DNA of 54,217 nt from Streptomyces candidus (GCF_014207445.1 NZ_JACHEM010000020.1:1-54217), one strand, 5' to 3'; positions 24,500-33,189 are shown, numbered from the stretch's first letter. Program-made: numbers and translations. Notes: generated by a model from the letters alone, not told the origin.

Positions 24500-25726
24500 A
24501 TGCCGAGAATTGTCTGGCTGCTGGTGGTGGCGCGGGCGGTCAACCGGATCGGGGCGTTCTCGCTGCCGTTCCTGACCGTCCTGATCAGCACGGAGTTCGG
24601 GGCGAGCACCGCCACGGCGGGCCTGCTGTCGGCGGCGTTCGGGCTCGCCACGATCCCCTCCCGGCTGGCGGGCGGCCGGCTGGCGGTCCGGCTGGGGCGC
24701 CGGCGCACCATCGTGCTGGGGCTGACCGGCTGCGGCCTCGCCCAGCTGGGCATCGCCGCCGCCGGTTCGCTGCTCGCGGTGGCGGTGTTCGCCGTACTGC
24801 TCGGACTGGTCTTCGAGTTGTACGAGCCGCCGAGCCAGGGGCTGATCGCCGACGCCGTCGGCCCGGCCGACCGGGTGCGGGCGTACGGCCTGCTCAACGC
24901 CGGACTCGCGCTCGGCGGGACGGGCGCCGGGCTGATCGCGGCGGGCGTCGGGCGGTGGGACCTGCGGTGGCTGTTCGTGGTGGACGCGCTCTCCTGCCTG
25001 GCCTGTGCGCTGATGATGCGTCTGGTGCTGCCCGCCGACCGGCCCCCGGCGAAGCCCGGCGGCCGTCGCCCCGCCGGCCCTGTGCGGCCGTGGCGGGACC
25101 GGGCCCTGTGGGCGATGTTCCTGCCGGGTACGGTCTTCGCCCTGATCGCGATGCAGATCATGATGGCGCTGCCGCTGGCCCTGGAGCGGCGCGGCTTCGA
25201 GCCGGCGGACGCCGGACTGCTGTTCACCACGTCGGCGCTGACCGTCGTCGCTGCCCAACCGCTGCTCCGACTGCGCCTGTTCGCCTCGCTCCGCGACTCC
25301 CCGTCCCTCGCGCTGGCCTATCTCGTGATGGCCGCGGGCCTGTCCTGGTACGCGGTCGCGGCCACCCTGCCGCAGTTCGTGCTCGCCACCGCCGTGTGGA
25401 GCCTGGGCGAGGCGATCGTCCTGGGCCGCGTCCTCGGGGTGGTGGCAGGGCTGGCGCCGCCGGGCGGCGCGGACCGCTATCTCGCGTCGTACGGCGTCAG
25501 TTGGGGCGTCGCGACCGTCGCCGCTCCCGTGGTGGCCACCCAGTTGCTGACGCGTGCGGGGGTCGGTGGGCTGTGGGGCGTTCCGGCCGGGGTCCTCCTC
25601 GTGCTCGCCTTCGCCCAGCTCCTCGTGGTCGGCCCGGTCGTCGCACACCGGCCCTCAACCGGTGCCGCGCAGGTACCGGTCGACGACGGAGGCGATGGCG
25701 TCGGTGTAGCGCACGATGCCCGGTGA
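24500..25726 (+). CDS. MFS transporter
   Basis: A 408-aa major facilitator protein with about 12 hydrophobic segments. The TM2-TM3 loop signature is RLAGGRLAVRLGRRRTIVLG, and a central cytoplasmic loop rich in Pro/Arg/Gly lies near residue 190. The layout resembles drug-export MFS proteins (DHA group). The ATG at 24500 gives MPRIVWLLVVARAVNRIG. The last 24 codons overlap the 3' end of the convergent SGNH gene by 72 nt. It is divergent from the CGNR gene, with 117 nt between starts. The substrate is not predictable. Confidence 0.82.
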   Translation: MPRIVWLLVVARAVNRIGAFSLPFLTVLISTEFGASTATAGLLSAAFGLATIPSRLAGGRLAVRLGRRRTIVLGLTGCGLAQLGIAAAGSLLAVAVFAVLLGLVFELYEPPSQGLIADAVGPADRVRAYGLLNAGLALGGTGAGLIAAGVGRWDLRWLFVVDALSCLACALMMRLVLPADRPPAKPGGRRPAGPVRPWRDRALWAMFLPGTVFALIAMQIMMALPLALERRGFEPADAGLLFTTSALTVVAAQPLLRLRLFASLRDSPSLALAYLVMAAGLSWYAVAATLPQFVLATAVWSLGEAIVLGRVLGVVAGLAPPGGADRYLASYGVSWGVATVAAPVVATQLLTRAGVGGLWGVPAGVLLVLAFAQLLVVGPVVAHRPSTGAAQVPVDDGGDGVGVAHDAR

Positions 25727-26656
25727 GGCGGCCGGGCAGGGTTTGGGGGTGGAAGTCGTCGGGGCCATGCAGAAGTGCAGCGGGTCGTCGTGCCGGTGCA
25801 TGGCGGCCATGCCGTCGCGGCAGAAGCCCGGCCGGGCGCGCTCCGCGGCGTTGCAGGGCAGGCGCTCCCGCCACTCGTAGCGTCCGCCGTCCGGGCTCAC
25901 CGCGCGGCCCGCGTCGGCGAGGAGGTCGCCCGAGGCCGCCGCCCGGGCCCGGTAGAGGTCGTTGACCCGGCGCGTGCGGTCGGTCGAGAAGGCGTCGGGG
26001 CCCTGGAGCACCCAGACGATCCGGGGCCGGGGGATTCCCGCCGAGCGTGCGGCCGAGGCGATCTGGTCCGTGAGGGCCTCGGCGTCCTTCGCGTACCGCG
26101 TGAAGTAACGGTCGCTGCCCTGCACGAGGTTGTCCATGCACGGTGTATAACCCCAGGAGTTCCCCCAGAACTGGAGGACGACGACGCGGGGCCGGTGTGC
26201 GCGCACCAGGGTCGCGGCCTTGTTCTTCGGGAGGATGAGGGACCCCGCGGCGCGGTCGGTGAGGTAGTCGCAGAGGGTGGTGCCGGAATAGGGGGCGCTG
26301 TGCACCTTCGCCCGCCCGTCGGACTCGATGCGCTCCCGGAGCACGGTCTGGGTCTCCATACCGAGCGAGTCCCCCAGGTACAGCACCGAGGGCCGCTCTC
26401 CCTGCGGCGGCGGCACGTCGGAGGGCGACGTCCTCGCGGGTGACCGGGGCTCCTTCTTGGACCTCGCGGGAGCCGACTCCTCAGAAGGCCGGGCGGCACC
26501 CGTGGCGGTGCCGCCCGGGCGGGGCGCGGCTGCCGCGGGGGGATCGAACCCGTCGGGCGGCTCGGCCGGATCGGGCAGCTCGCCGCAGCCCGTGATCCAC
26601 ACCAGCGCGCACGCGACGAGCGCTCCGACCGTCGCCGGTAAACGTCTGGGCCTCAC
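25655..26656 (-). CDS. SGNH/GDSL-type hydrolase, lipoprotein
   Basis: A 333-aa exported protein. The GTG at 26656 gives a basic N-terminus, a hydrophobic stretch (VGALVACALVW) and the lipobox ITGC, so it should be a membrane-anchored lipoprotein; an in-frame GTG at 26704 is possible but would bury the signal. After a Pro/Ala/Ser-rich spacer to about residue 90 comes the SGNH block I motif YLGDSLGMET, then QFWGNSWG with a block III-like Asn, and near the end HDDPLHF with the Asp-His pair. Several cysteines (CDYL, CMDN, CNAA, FCRD, HFCM) may form disulfides outside the cell. It is probably an acyl- or carbohydrate-esterase; the substrate is unknown. Confidence 0.78.
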   Translation of the reverse strand: MRPRRLPATVGALVACALVWITGCGELPDPAEPPDGFDPPAAAAPRPGGTATGAARPSEESAPARSKKEPRSPARTSPSDVPPPQGERPSVLYLGDSLGMETQTVLRERIESDGRAKVHSAPYSGTTLCDYLTDRAAGSLILPKNKAATLVRAHRPRVVVLQFWGNSWGYTPCMDNLVQGSDRYFTRYAKDAEALTDQIASAARSAGIPRPRIVWVLQGPDAFSTDRTRRVNDLYRARAAASGDLLADAGRAVSPDGGRYEWRERLPCNAAERARPGFCRDGMAAMHRHDDPLHFCMAPTTSTPKPCPAASPGIVRYTDAIASVVDRYLRGTG

Positions 26657-26704
26657 TGCGGGTCGCTCCCCCCGAACGGAACAGGAGTGACCACGGTGGA
26701 CCAA

Positions 26705-27072
26705 GCGGGCGCGAAGGAACAGTCACCCGCGTGACAAAGAACGCGGGATTTCGGTCACGGGGGCGGGGCGGGGGTACGTACGGGCGAACAAAGTGGTCGT
26801 ACGGGATGCGGCCGCGAGCCGTCACCCGGCGGGCGGGCCGCGGACGAGCCGCCACCCGGCGGGCCGCGGACGAGGCTGTCGCCCGGCAGGCGGGCCGCGG
26901 CGGACGAGGCCGCCACCCCGCCACGGGGCAGCTCATGGCGGAACGGGAGACCAGGAACGGGAGACCAAGGGGCGTCCCCTGGCCTCCCGCTCGTCTCCCG
27001 CGCCTTCGAGAAGAACTCAGCAAAGCGGCGGGATGCGCGGCCCCCGTCGCTCACAAGGCCGCCGGGGCTGTC
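26705..27072. other. Intergenic region with degenerate GC-rich repeats
   Basis: The stretch between the SGNH gene and the DoxX gene has no convincing protein-coding signal on either strand. At about 26820-26915 there are three imperfect 27-33 bp repeats sharing CCCGGCGGGC...GCCGCGGACGAG. A large hairpin follows at 26944-27000. Any open frames here are repeat translations. Confidence 0.6.
26944..27000 (-). terminator. Two-tier hairpin downstream of the DoxX gene
   Basis: The outer arms CGGGAGAC (26944-26951) and GTCTCCCG (26993-27000) enclose an inner near-perfect stem (GGGAGACCAAGGGG with CCCCTGGCCTCCC). It lies 73 nt past the DoxX stop and would end the SDR/DoxX transcripts. Confidence 0.6.
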
Positions 27073-27690
27073 TCAGCTGGCGGCGAACCGCTTCCGGGCG
27101 GACTTGGTCGCGGTCCTGGCGTGCTTGCGGGCGTTGTTCGCGGACCGCAGCCGCGCCAGTTCGGCCCGCTGCCCCGCGTTGCGCGCCGAGACCCGGCCGG
27201 CGCGCCGGCCGGCGGAGGCCGACTTCCGGGCTGCCGCCGACGTCTTGCGGGCGGTCGTCGCCGAGTTCCGCACCCGCCAGGCCGCCGACGGCTTGCCGTG
27301 GGTGTCGGCGGCCGTGATGAGCAGACCACCGAGCAGGGAGAGGTTCTTGAAGAACTGGACGCGCTGCTCCTGCCGCGCCTCGGGGTCCTTCTCCTCCCAG
27401 TACCGGTGCCCGGCCAGCGTGGTGGGCACCAGCGTCCCGGCCAGTGCGAGCGCCGCGAACCGGGGGAAGCGCCCCAGGGCGAGCAGAGCACCGGCGCCGA
27501 CCTGCACCGCGCCGTTGATCCGCACGAGCTGCTCGGGATCGGTCGGAAGCTTGGGAATGCGCTGCGCCAGGGGTACGGCCACCTGCTCGGCGGCCGGAGC
27601 CACCGGCTCCGGGTGCCGCAGGGTGCTGTAACCGCCGCTGATGAACGTCGAGGCCAGCAAGGGCCTTGCAATCCTCCTGATGAGTGCCAT
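27073..27690 (-). CDS. DoxX-family membrane protein with a long basic tail
   Basis: A 205-aa protein. The first 130 residues match the DoxX/SURF4-like four-helix membrane family (ARPLLASTFISGGYSTLRHP, GALLALGRFPRFAALALAG, FFKNLSLLGGLLITAADTHG). The last 75 residues are very rich in Arg, Lys, Ala and Ser, resembling a nucleic-acid-binding or histone-like tail, and should be cytoplasmic and disordered. The ATG at 27690 gives MALIRRIARP; an ATG at 27732 would add 14 residues. Family members have been linked to redox stress; the role here is unknown. It is on the same strand as an SDR 58 nt upstream. Confidence 0.8.
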   Translation of the reverse strand: MALIRRIARPLLASTFISGGYSTLRHPEPVAPAAEQVAVPLAQRIPKLPTDPEQLVRINGAVQVGAGALLALGRFPRFAALALAGTLVPTTLAGHRYWEEKDPEARQEQRVQFFKNLSLLGGLLITAADTHGKPSAAWRVRNSATTARKTSAAARKSASAGRRAGRVSARNAGQRAELARLRSANNARKHARTATKSARKRFAAS

Positions 27691-27747
27691 GTGCGTCGGG
27701 TTCCCCCGACTGCGCCTGTTATGTGTGCCCATCGGCTGTGGAGCGGC

Positions 27748-28572
27748 TCACGGCCGCCGCCAGTCGTCGCTCCGCAGGTGGGAACCCGCCTGGGGGCCCA
27801 TCCGGGTCATGCCCCCGTCCGCGACCCAGGAGGCGCCGGTGACGTACGAGGCGTCGGGGCCTGCCAGGAACGCGATGACGGCGGCGATCTCCCGGGCGTC
27901 GCCGGGGCGGCCCAGCGGGATGCCGGGGCGGTCGGCGGTGCGTACGTCGTTCTCGTCCTGCCCCGTCATGGGCGTGGCGATCTCGCCGGGGGCCACGGAG
28001 TTGACGGTGATGCCGTGTTCGGCCAGCTCCAGGGCCATCACCTGGGTCAGCAGGCCGAGCCCGCCCTTGGCCGCGCAGTAGGGGGCCGCGCCCACCCGCG
28101 GCTGGTGTTCGTGCACCGACGTCACGTTGACGATGCGGCCGCCACCGCCCTGCTCGATCATGCGGCGGGCGGCGTGCTGGCCGCACAGGAACGGACCGAT
28201 GAGGTCGACGTCCACCACGCGTCGTACCTCGTCGTGCCCGAGGTCGAGGAACGGGGTCGAGGTCCCGGTGCCCGCGTTGTTGACCAGGACGTCGATCCGG
28301 CCGAGCTGGTCGGCGAGTGTGTCGATCACCCGTGCGGCGTCGGGAAGCCGGCTGAGGTCCATCTGTGCGACGGCCGCCCGCCGTCCGTGCTCGCCGACCT
28401 CCGCCGCCGTCCGCTCGGCGCCTTCCCGGTCGCTGTGCCAGGTGATCCCGATGTCCATCCCGGCCTCGGCGAGACGTACGGCCGTGGCCCGGCCGATGCC
28501 GGAGTCCGCGCCGGTGACGACGGCGACGGGAGCGGGGGCGGTGGAGGGGGTGGAGGTGCGGGGGTCGGTCAT
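27748..28572 (-). CDS. SDR-family oxidoreductase
   Basis: A 274-aa classical short-chain dehydrogenase. The cofactor motif TGADSGIG is near residues 20-27, NNAG near 98, the catalytic Ser in VTSVHEHQ near 152 and YCAAK near 165-169, plus the late PGEIATPM segment. The Asp/Arg-rich turn after beta-2 (WHSDREGAE) suggests NADP(H). The ATG at 28572 has GAGGGA upstream. The substrate is unknown; many relatives are annotated as sugar or 3-oxoacyl dehydrogenases. It sits between the esterase and DoxX genes, all on the minus strand. Confidence 0.86.
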   Translation of the reverse strand: MTDPRTSTPSTAPAPVAVVTGADSGIGRATAVRLAEAGMDIGITWHSDREGAERTAAEVGEHGRRAAVAQMDLSRLPDAARVIDTLADQLGRIDVLVNNAGTGTSTPFLDLGHDEVRRVVDVDLIGPFLCGQHAARRMIEQGGGGRIVNVTSVHEHQPRVGAAPYCAAKGGLGLLTQVMALELAEHGITVNSVAPGEIATPMTGQDENDVRTADRPGIPLGRPGDAREIAAVIAFLAGPDASYVTGASWVADGGMTRMGPQAGSHLRSDDWRRP

Positions 28573-28645
28573 GTGGGGTCCCTCGGAACGCTTCGCCGGC
28601 CCCCGGAGGGACCGGACGGATGGTTGGGTTCCCAGAAAGGTCCCC

Positions 28646-29650
28646 TCAGCCGTCGGTTCCAATCGGCGGGTCGCCCAGAAGGCGGCGGAGCCAGCCCGTA
28701 CGGGCGCGACGCGCGTCCCGGGTGAGGGCGGCGTGCGGGGCGAGGCTGTCGAAGCCGTGGCAGCCGCCGGGCCACACGTGCAGCTCGGCCTGCCCGCCCG
28801 ACCGCCAGATCGCGTTCGCGTACGCCACGCCCTCGTCCCGCAGCATGTCGGCCGATCCCACGTCGAGGTAGGCCGGGGGCAGTCCGGCGAGGTCGGTGGC
28901 GCGGGCGGGGGCCGCGTAAGCGGGCACGTCCGGGGAGCCGTGCAGGTCGCCGAGCAGCGCCTTCCAGGCGGTGGCGTGGGAGGCGAGGTCCCGGACGTCG
29001 ATGCCCGACAACTGACGGCCGGAGAAGGTGGGGTGCCGGTCGTCGAGCATGGGGCAGAGAAGGATCTGGCCCAGGGGCCGGGGGCCGCCCCGGTCGCGGG
29101 TCAGCAGGGCGAGGGCGGCGGCGAGTCCGCCGCCGGCGCTCTTGCCGCCGACGACGATGCGGTCCGCGTCGATGCCCAGTTCGGCCGCGTGTCCCGCCGC
29201 CCAGACGAGTCCGGCGCAGCAGTCCTCCAGGGCGCCGGGGTACGGCGATGCGGGGGCGAGCCGGTACTCCACGGAGAGGACGGCCAGCCCCAGCGGCTCC
29301 GCCCACTCCCGCAGGACGCGCGGCAGCACGGACCGGGCATTGCCCATGATCATGGCGCCGCCGTGCAGGTAGTACAGCAGCGGCAGCGGCCCGGCCAGCC
29401 CGGCAGGGCGCGCGCTCACGAGCGTGACGTCCGGTGCGCCCTGCGGCCCCGGTACGGACAGTTCGGTCACCTCGAAACGGCCGTCGGCGCGCAGGTCCCG
29501 CAGCGTCGGACGGGGCCGTGCGGTGGCGTCCTGCTCCTGGCGGGCCACCAGGTTCTCCGGGGTGATCGGTTCCCGGGGCTTCCACCGCCGTGCCCGCAGC
29601 GCGGCGGCGAGTTCGGGGTCGAAGGGGGGCGCGGCGTGGGAGCGGTCCAT
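28646..29650 (-). CDS. Alpha/beta hydrolase, hormone-sensitive-lipase type
   Basis: A 334-aa cytoplasmic esterase of the HSL (family IV) group. The oxyanion-hole motif HGGAMIMG is near residue 95, the nucleophile elbow GGKSAGGG (GxSxGG) near 170, the acidic residue region DVGSADMLRDEG near 265 and the catalytic His in GGCHGFD near 298. The ATG at 29650 gives MDRSHAAPP. There is no signal peptide. It likely hydrolyses short-chain acyl esters, possibly from exogenous compounds. It is separated from the upstream catalase stop by 130 nt that contain a strong terminator. Confidence 0.86.
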   Translation of the reverse strand: MDRSHAAPPFDPELAAALRARRWKPREPITPENLVARQEQDATARPRPTLRDLRADGRFEVTELSVPGPQGAPDVTLVSARPAGLAGPLPLLYYLHGGAMIMGNARSVLPRVLREWAEPLGLAVLSVEYRLAPASPYPGALEDCCAGLVWAAGHAAELGIDADRIVVGGKSAGGGLAAALALLTRDRGGPRPLGQILLCPMLDDRHPTFSGRQLSGIDVRDLASHATAWKALLGDLHGSPDVPAYAAPARATDLAGLPPAYLDVGSADMLRDEGVAYANAIWRSGGQAELHVWPGGCHGFDSLAPHAALTRDARRARTGWLRRLLGDPPIGTDG

Positions 29651-29733
29651 GGAGCACAGCCAATCATCCCGCCGGGCGCTCTCGTCACGGGACGGCGGAC
29701 GACGGCGACATCGGCCGCCCGTGGCCGGGCGGC

Positions 29734-29776
29734 ACCGGGCCCGGGAGAGGGCGCGCGCTCCTCTCCCGGGCCCGGT
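29734..29776 (-). terminator. Catalase terminator
   Basis: A perfect 17-bp stem (ACCGGGCCCGGGAGAGG pairing with CCTCTCCCGGGCCCGGT) with a 9-nt loop starts 5 nt past the catalase stop codon. Confidence 0.8.
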
Positions 29777-29780
29777 CGCC

Positions 29781-31448
29781 TCAGCGGGAGACGACGTGCC
29801 GGGTGTCCGGCACGCAGTGCGTCATCGTCAGGCCGGAGACATCGCGCGGCGGGTTGTCGCCGAGGTTGTCCAGCCTCTTGCGGTCCTCGTCCGTGAGGGT
29901 CTGCCCGTCGAGCGGACCGAGGTGACTCACGTCGGAGGGGCTGATGCCGAGGCCCTCGCCGACCCGCAGGCCCAGGTCGTTCTCGACCAGCAGGAAGTGC
30001 CACACCATGCGCTCCTGGACCGGGCGGTCGCACTGGGAGATCAGGGTGACGAAGTTGTGCACCAGGTCGTCGCGCTCCCAGTCCTCCAGGAGCAGGTAGC
30101 GCTGACCGGCCTGGAGGTAGTCGTTGGTGCGCGGGATCCGCTTGCGGGTGAGACGGCCCTGGATCTCCGGGCCCTGTTCGTCGTGTCCCGGGTACGGGGC
30201 CTCGCGCAGGCCGCCGGTGATCGAGGGTTCGTAGTTGACCTCGGGGTTCGCGTTCCTGGCCCCGTTGTCGTAGGCCATCGCGCCGTCGCGCTGATTGGTG
30301 CGCACGTCCGCGTTCTTGGCCTGGTTGACGGGGAGCTGCAGGTAGTTCGGGCCGACCCGGTAGCGCTGGGTGTCGCTGTAGGAGAAGGTCCGGCCGACGA
30401 GCATCTTGTCGTCGGAGAAGTCGAGTCCGTCGACGAGTACGCCCGTACCGAAGGCGATCTGCTCGTTCTCGGCGAAGTAGTTGTCGACGGTGCGGTCCAG
30501 CACCATGCGGCCGACCGGCTTGGGCGGGAACTCCTGCTCGGGCCACGTCTTGGTGTCGTCGAGCGGGTCGAAGTCCAGCTCCGGGTGCTCGCCGTCCTCC
30601 ATGACCTGCACGAGCAGCTCCCACTCGGGGTGGTCGCCGCCGCGGATCGCCTCGTACAAGTCCTTGGTGGCGTGGCCGAGTTCGCCCGCCTGCACATTGG
30701 CGGCGTCCTCCTCGGTCATGCTGCGCACGCCCTGCTTGGGCATCCAGTGGTACTTCACGAGGACGGTGCCGCCCGCCTCGTTGACCCACTTGTAGGTGTT
30801 CACACCGAAGCCCTGCATGTGCCGGTAGTCGGCGGGGATGCCGCGCGGGCTGAACAGATTGACCAGCATGTGCATGCTCTCGGGCGTCTGCGACATGAAG
30901 TCGAAGATCCGGGCGGGCTTCTGCTCGTGCGAGACGGGGTCCGGCTTCAGCGCGTGGATGACGTCGGGGAACTTCACCGCGTCCCGGATGAAGAAGACCC
31001 CGAGGTTGTTGCCCACGAGGTCCCAGTTGCCGTCCTCCGTGTAGAACTTCACGGCGAAACCGCGCGGGTCCCGGGCCGCCTCCGAGGAGTCACGGCCGCC
31101 GATCACGGTGGAGAAGCGGACGGCGACGTCGGTCCGCTTGCCGGCCTCCTGGAACAGCTTGGCGCGGGTGTAGCGGCTGATGGGCTCGTCGCCCCACTTC
31201 CCGTACGCCTCGAAGTGGCCGAAGGCGGTCACTCCGCGCGCGTGCACGACGCGCTCGGGGATGCGCTCGCGGTCGAAGTGGCTGATCTTCTCCAGGAAGT
31301 GGTAGTTCTCCAAAGTCGCCGGTCCACGGGCGCCGACCGTGCGCTGGTTCTGGTTGTCGTAGACGGGGTGGCCCTGACGGTCGGTGAGTGCCGGGCGGTC
31401 GGCGTTCGAGTCGTCGGTGGGCGAGCCCATGCGCGAATCGTCGGTCAC
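29781..31448 (-). CDS. katA: Monofunctional haem catalase
   Basis: A 555-aa catalase that disproportionates hydrogen peroxide. The active-site His is in RVVHARG near residue 69, the catalytic Asn in WDLVGNNLG near 147, and the haem-ligand Tyr in RTFSYSDTQRYR near 350. Length and C-terminus fit the clade of small-to-medium-subunit bacterial catalases with no extra C-terminal domain. The GTG at 31448 has GAGGAG nine bases upstream and gives MTDDSRMGSP; ATG at 31430 is the alternative. Upstream at 31578-31602 is a sigma-B-like promoter, which fits stress control seen for some Streptomyces catalases. The gene symbol is by family only. Confidence 0.93.
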   Translation of the reverse strand: MTDDSRMGSPTDDSNADRPALTDRQGHPVYDNQNQRTVGARGPATLENYHFLEKISHFDRERIPERVVHARGVTAFGHFEAYGKWGDEPISRYTRAKLFQEAGKRTDVAVRFSTVIGGRDSSEAARDPRGFAVKFYTEDGNWDLVGNNLGVFFIRDAVKFPDVIHALKPDPVSHEQKPARIFDFMSQTPESMHMLVNLFSPRGIPADYRHMQGFGVNTYKWVNEAGGTVLVKYHWMPKQGVRSMTEEDAANVQAGELGHATKDLYEAIRGGDHPEWELLVQVMEDGEHPELDFDPLDDTKTWPEQEFPPKPVGRMVLDRTVDNYFAENEQIAFGTGVLVDGLDFSDDKMLVGRTFSYSDTQRYRVGPNYLQLPVNQAKNADVRTNQRDGAMAYDNGARNANPEVNYEPSITGGLREAPYPGHDEQGPEIQGRLTRKRIPRTNDYLQAGQRYLLLEDWERDDLVHNFVTLISQCDRPVQERMVWHFLLVENDLGLRVGEGLGISPSDVSHLGPLDGQTLTDEDRKRLDNLGDNPPRDVSGLTMTHCVPDTRHVVSR

Positions 31449-31856
31449 GGCCTTCAGCTCCTCGGGTGTGCGCGTCGGATGCGGGTCGTCGGATGCGGGC
31501 GGTCGTACGCGAACCGTGGGGATCGCGTACGGGCCGGGCGCGCGTACGGAGGCAGGCGCGCCGCGACCGGGGCCCAAGTACCCCGAACGAGAGCGTCCAC
31601 ACCGGGAATTGCACCCTGTCGCATCTCGTACGGTTGTTCGAGCACCCATACCCGCGGAAACACTCACGTTAGCCGCGGAAGCATGGATCGGCGACACCTC
31701 GCCCGCGCGACTCGCCGTCACCCTCGGCAGACGTCCGGATCGCGTCGGCGCCGATGTCCGCCGGGGACGGTGAGGGTGTGACCGTTCGTGGCCGGAAGAC
31801 GCCTCCGCCGGGCGGCGGGCCGCCACGTAACGGCAAGCAGAATCGTTGAGCCAGCC
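31449..31856. other. Divergent control region between catalase and a small gene
   Basis: A 408-nt region with no convincing ORF. It contains a sigma-B-like promoter for the catalase (31578-31602) and a short direct repeat TCGGATGCGGG (near 31475 and 31490). No FurA/CatR-like repressor gene is adjacent. Confidence 0.5.
31578..31602 (-). promoter_or_regulatory. Sigma-B-like promoter of the catalase gene
   Basis: On the minus strand GTGT, 15 nt, GGGTAC resembles the Streptomyces general-stress consensus GTTT-N14-16-GGGTAT/C. It lies about 130 nt before the catalase GTG. It is a motif match only. Confidence 0.45.
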
Positions 31857-32060
31857 ATGAGCCAGCCCGCGTACGACCCTCGGCCCATCCCGCCGCAGGC
31901 GCAGCCACTCTGGCCGTCCGCCGGACGGCCCCTGTCCCCCTGCCCGATCTACGACGCCCTGGAGTCCCAGTGGCGTCAGCAGGGGCGGGAGGTGCCGCGG
32001 CTCGCGTCCCGGGACGGTCGACGGCGCGCGCCCGCCGTCGACCTCTTCCACCGCGGGTGA
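31857..32060 (+). CDS. Small hypothetical protein, 67 aa
   Basis: The ATG at 31857 opens a 67-residue protein beginning MSQPAYDPRPIPPQAQPLWP. The first 30 residues are Pro-rich; the middle, CPIYDALESQWRQQGREVP, looks like a conserved amphipathic segment of the kind seen in small Streptomyces proteins; the tail is basic. No membrane segment or known catalytic motif is visible. It is divergent from the catalase. Composition and codon use look genuine, but I cannot assign a function. Confidence 0.55.
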   Translation: MSQPAYDPRPIPPQAQPLWPSAGRPLSPCPIYDALESQWRQQGREVPRLASRDGRRRAPAVDLFHRG

Positions 32061-32238
32061 CTGTGCGATCCGCTGGTGATCGGGGGACGCGAGGGCGGGC
32101 GGTCGGGGGTGCGAGGGCGGGAGGTCGGGGCGCGATCCCCGGGTGACCGGGGACGCGACGGCGGATGGTCCGGGACGTGACCGCGGGTGCCCGGGACGCG
32201 GGCGATCGGGGGCGCGGCGGCGGCTTCGCACCGCTCTC

Positions 32239-33189
32239 CTATCCGAGCGCGCCCACCACCACCGACGCCGCCTGGGCGATCAGCCTGTCGTCGTGGGCGG
32301 CGGACTGCTCGGCGCGGCGCGTCAGGACGGCGAGGACGAGAGGGGCCGCCCCGCCGGGCGGCCACAGTACGGCGATGTCGTTGCGTGCGCCGTAGCCGCT
32401 GCCGGTGCCGGTCTTGTCGCCGACGGTCCAGCCCGCGGGCGTACCCGCCCTGATGGTGGCGTCCCCGGTCGTGTTGGTCCGCAGCCACTTGGTGCGCCGG
32501 GCGCGCTCGTTCGCGCCGAGGGCGTCGCCGAGCACGTACGCGCGCAGGGTGCGGGCCAGGGCGCGCGGGGTGCTGGTGTCGCGGAGTTCTCCCGGCGACC
32601 ACCGGCTCAGCTCGGGCTCGGTGCGCGAGATGCGGGTGACGTCGTCGCCGACGGCCCGGAGCGCGTCCTGGAGTCCTTCCGGTCCGCCGAGCGCGTCGAG
32701 CAGGAGGTTGGCGGCCGCGTTGTCGCTGTGGCGGACGGCCGCGTCGCACAGTTCGTCCAAGGTCATCCCCGAGCCCACGTGCCGTTCGCTGACCGGGGAG
32801 TGGGGGACGAGGCGGTCCTTGCCGTAGGTGACTCTGCGGCCCATGCCGCCGAGTTCGTACTTGGCCAGCACCGCGCCCGCCGCCAGGGCCTTGAAGGTGG
32901 AGGCGTGGGCGAAGCGCTCGTCGGCGCGGTGCGCGAGCTGCCGGCCCGTTCCGGTGTCGACGGCATACACGCCCAGGCGGGCGTCGAACTTCCTTTCCAA
33001 GGCGGCGAGTTGCGCGAGTGGGGAAGCAGTCGGCGCAGGGGAGGACGACGGGCCGACCGGGCGGTCGGAATCCGGGGCGGGCGTGGGAGCGGCCGGGCGG
33101 GCAGGCGGGTCCGCACAGGCGGTCAGCGGGGCGAGCGGGAGCACGGCGAGCGCGGTGAGCAGGGAACGCCGGGAGCGGTCGTGCAGCAT
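32239..33189 (-). CDS. Class A beta-lactamase, exported lipoprotein
   Basis: A 316-aa serine beta-lactamase. The N-terminus has a twin Arg (RSRRSLL), a hydrophobic core and the lipobox LTAC (Cys25), so export is likely by Tat and the enzyme is anchored to the outer face of the membrane. A Pro/Ser-rich linker runs to about residue 55. Catalytic motifs: STFK at 97-100, SDN at 155-157, the omega-loop Glu in EPELS at 191-195 and KTG at 259-261. The residue matching Ambler 170 is Ser rather than the usual Asn. The ATG at 33189 has GGAGG upstream. It should hydrolyse penicillins and/or cephalosporins. No BlaI/BlaR pair is nearby. Confidence 0.92.
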   Translation of the reverse strand: MLHDRSRRSLLTALAVLPLAPLTACADPPARPAAPTPAPDSDRPVGPSSSPAPTASPLAQLAALERKFDARLGVYAVDTGTGRQLAHRADERFAHASTFKALAAGAVLAKYELGGMGRRVTYGKDRLVPHSPVSERHVGSGMTLDELCDAAVRHSDNAAANLLLDALGGPEGLQDALRAVGDDVTRISRTEPELSRWSPGELRDTSTPRALARTLRAYVLGDALGANERARRTKWLRTNTTGDATIRAGTPAGWTVGDKTGTGSGYGARNDIAVLWPPGGAAPLVLAVLTRRAEQSAAHDDRLIAQAASVVVGALG

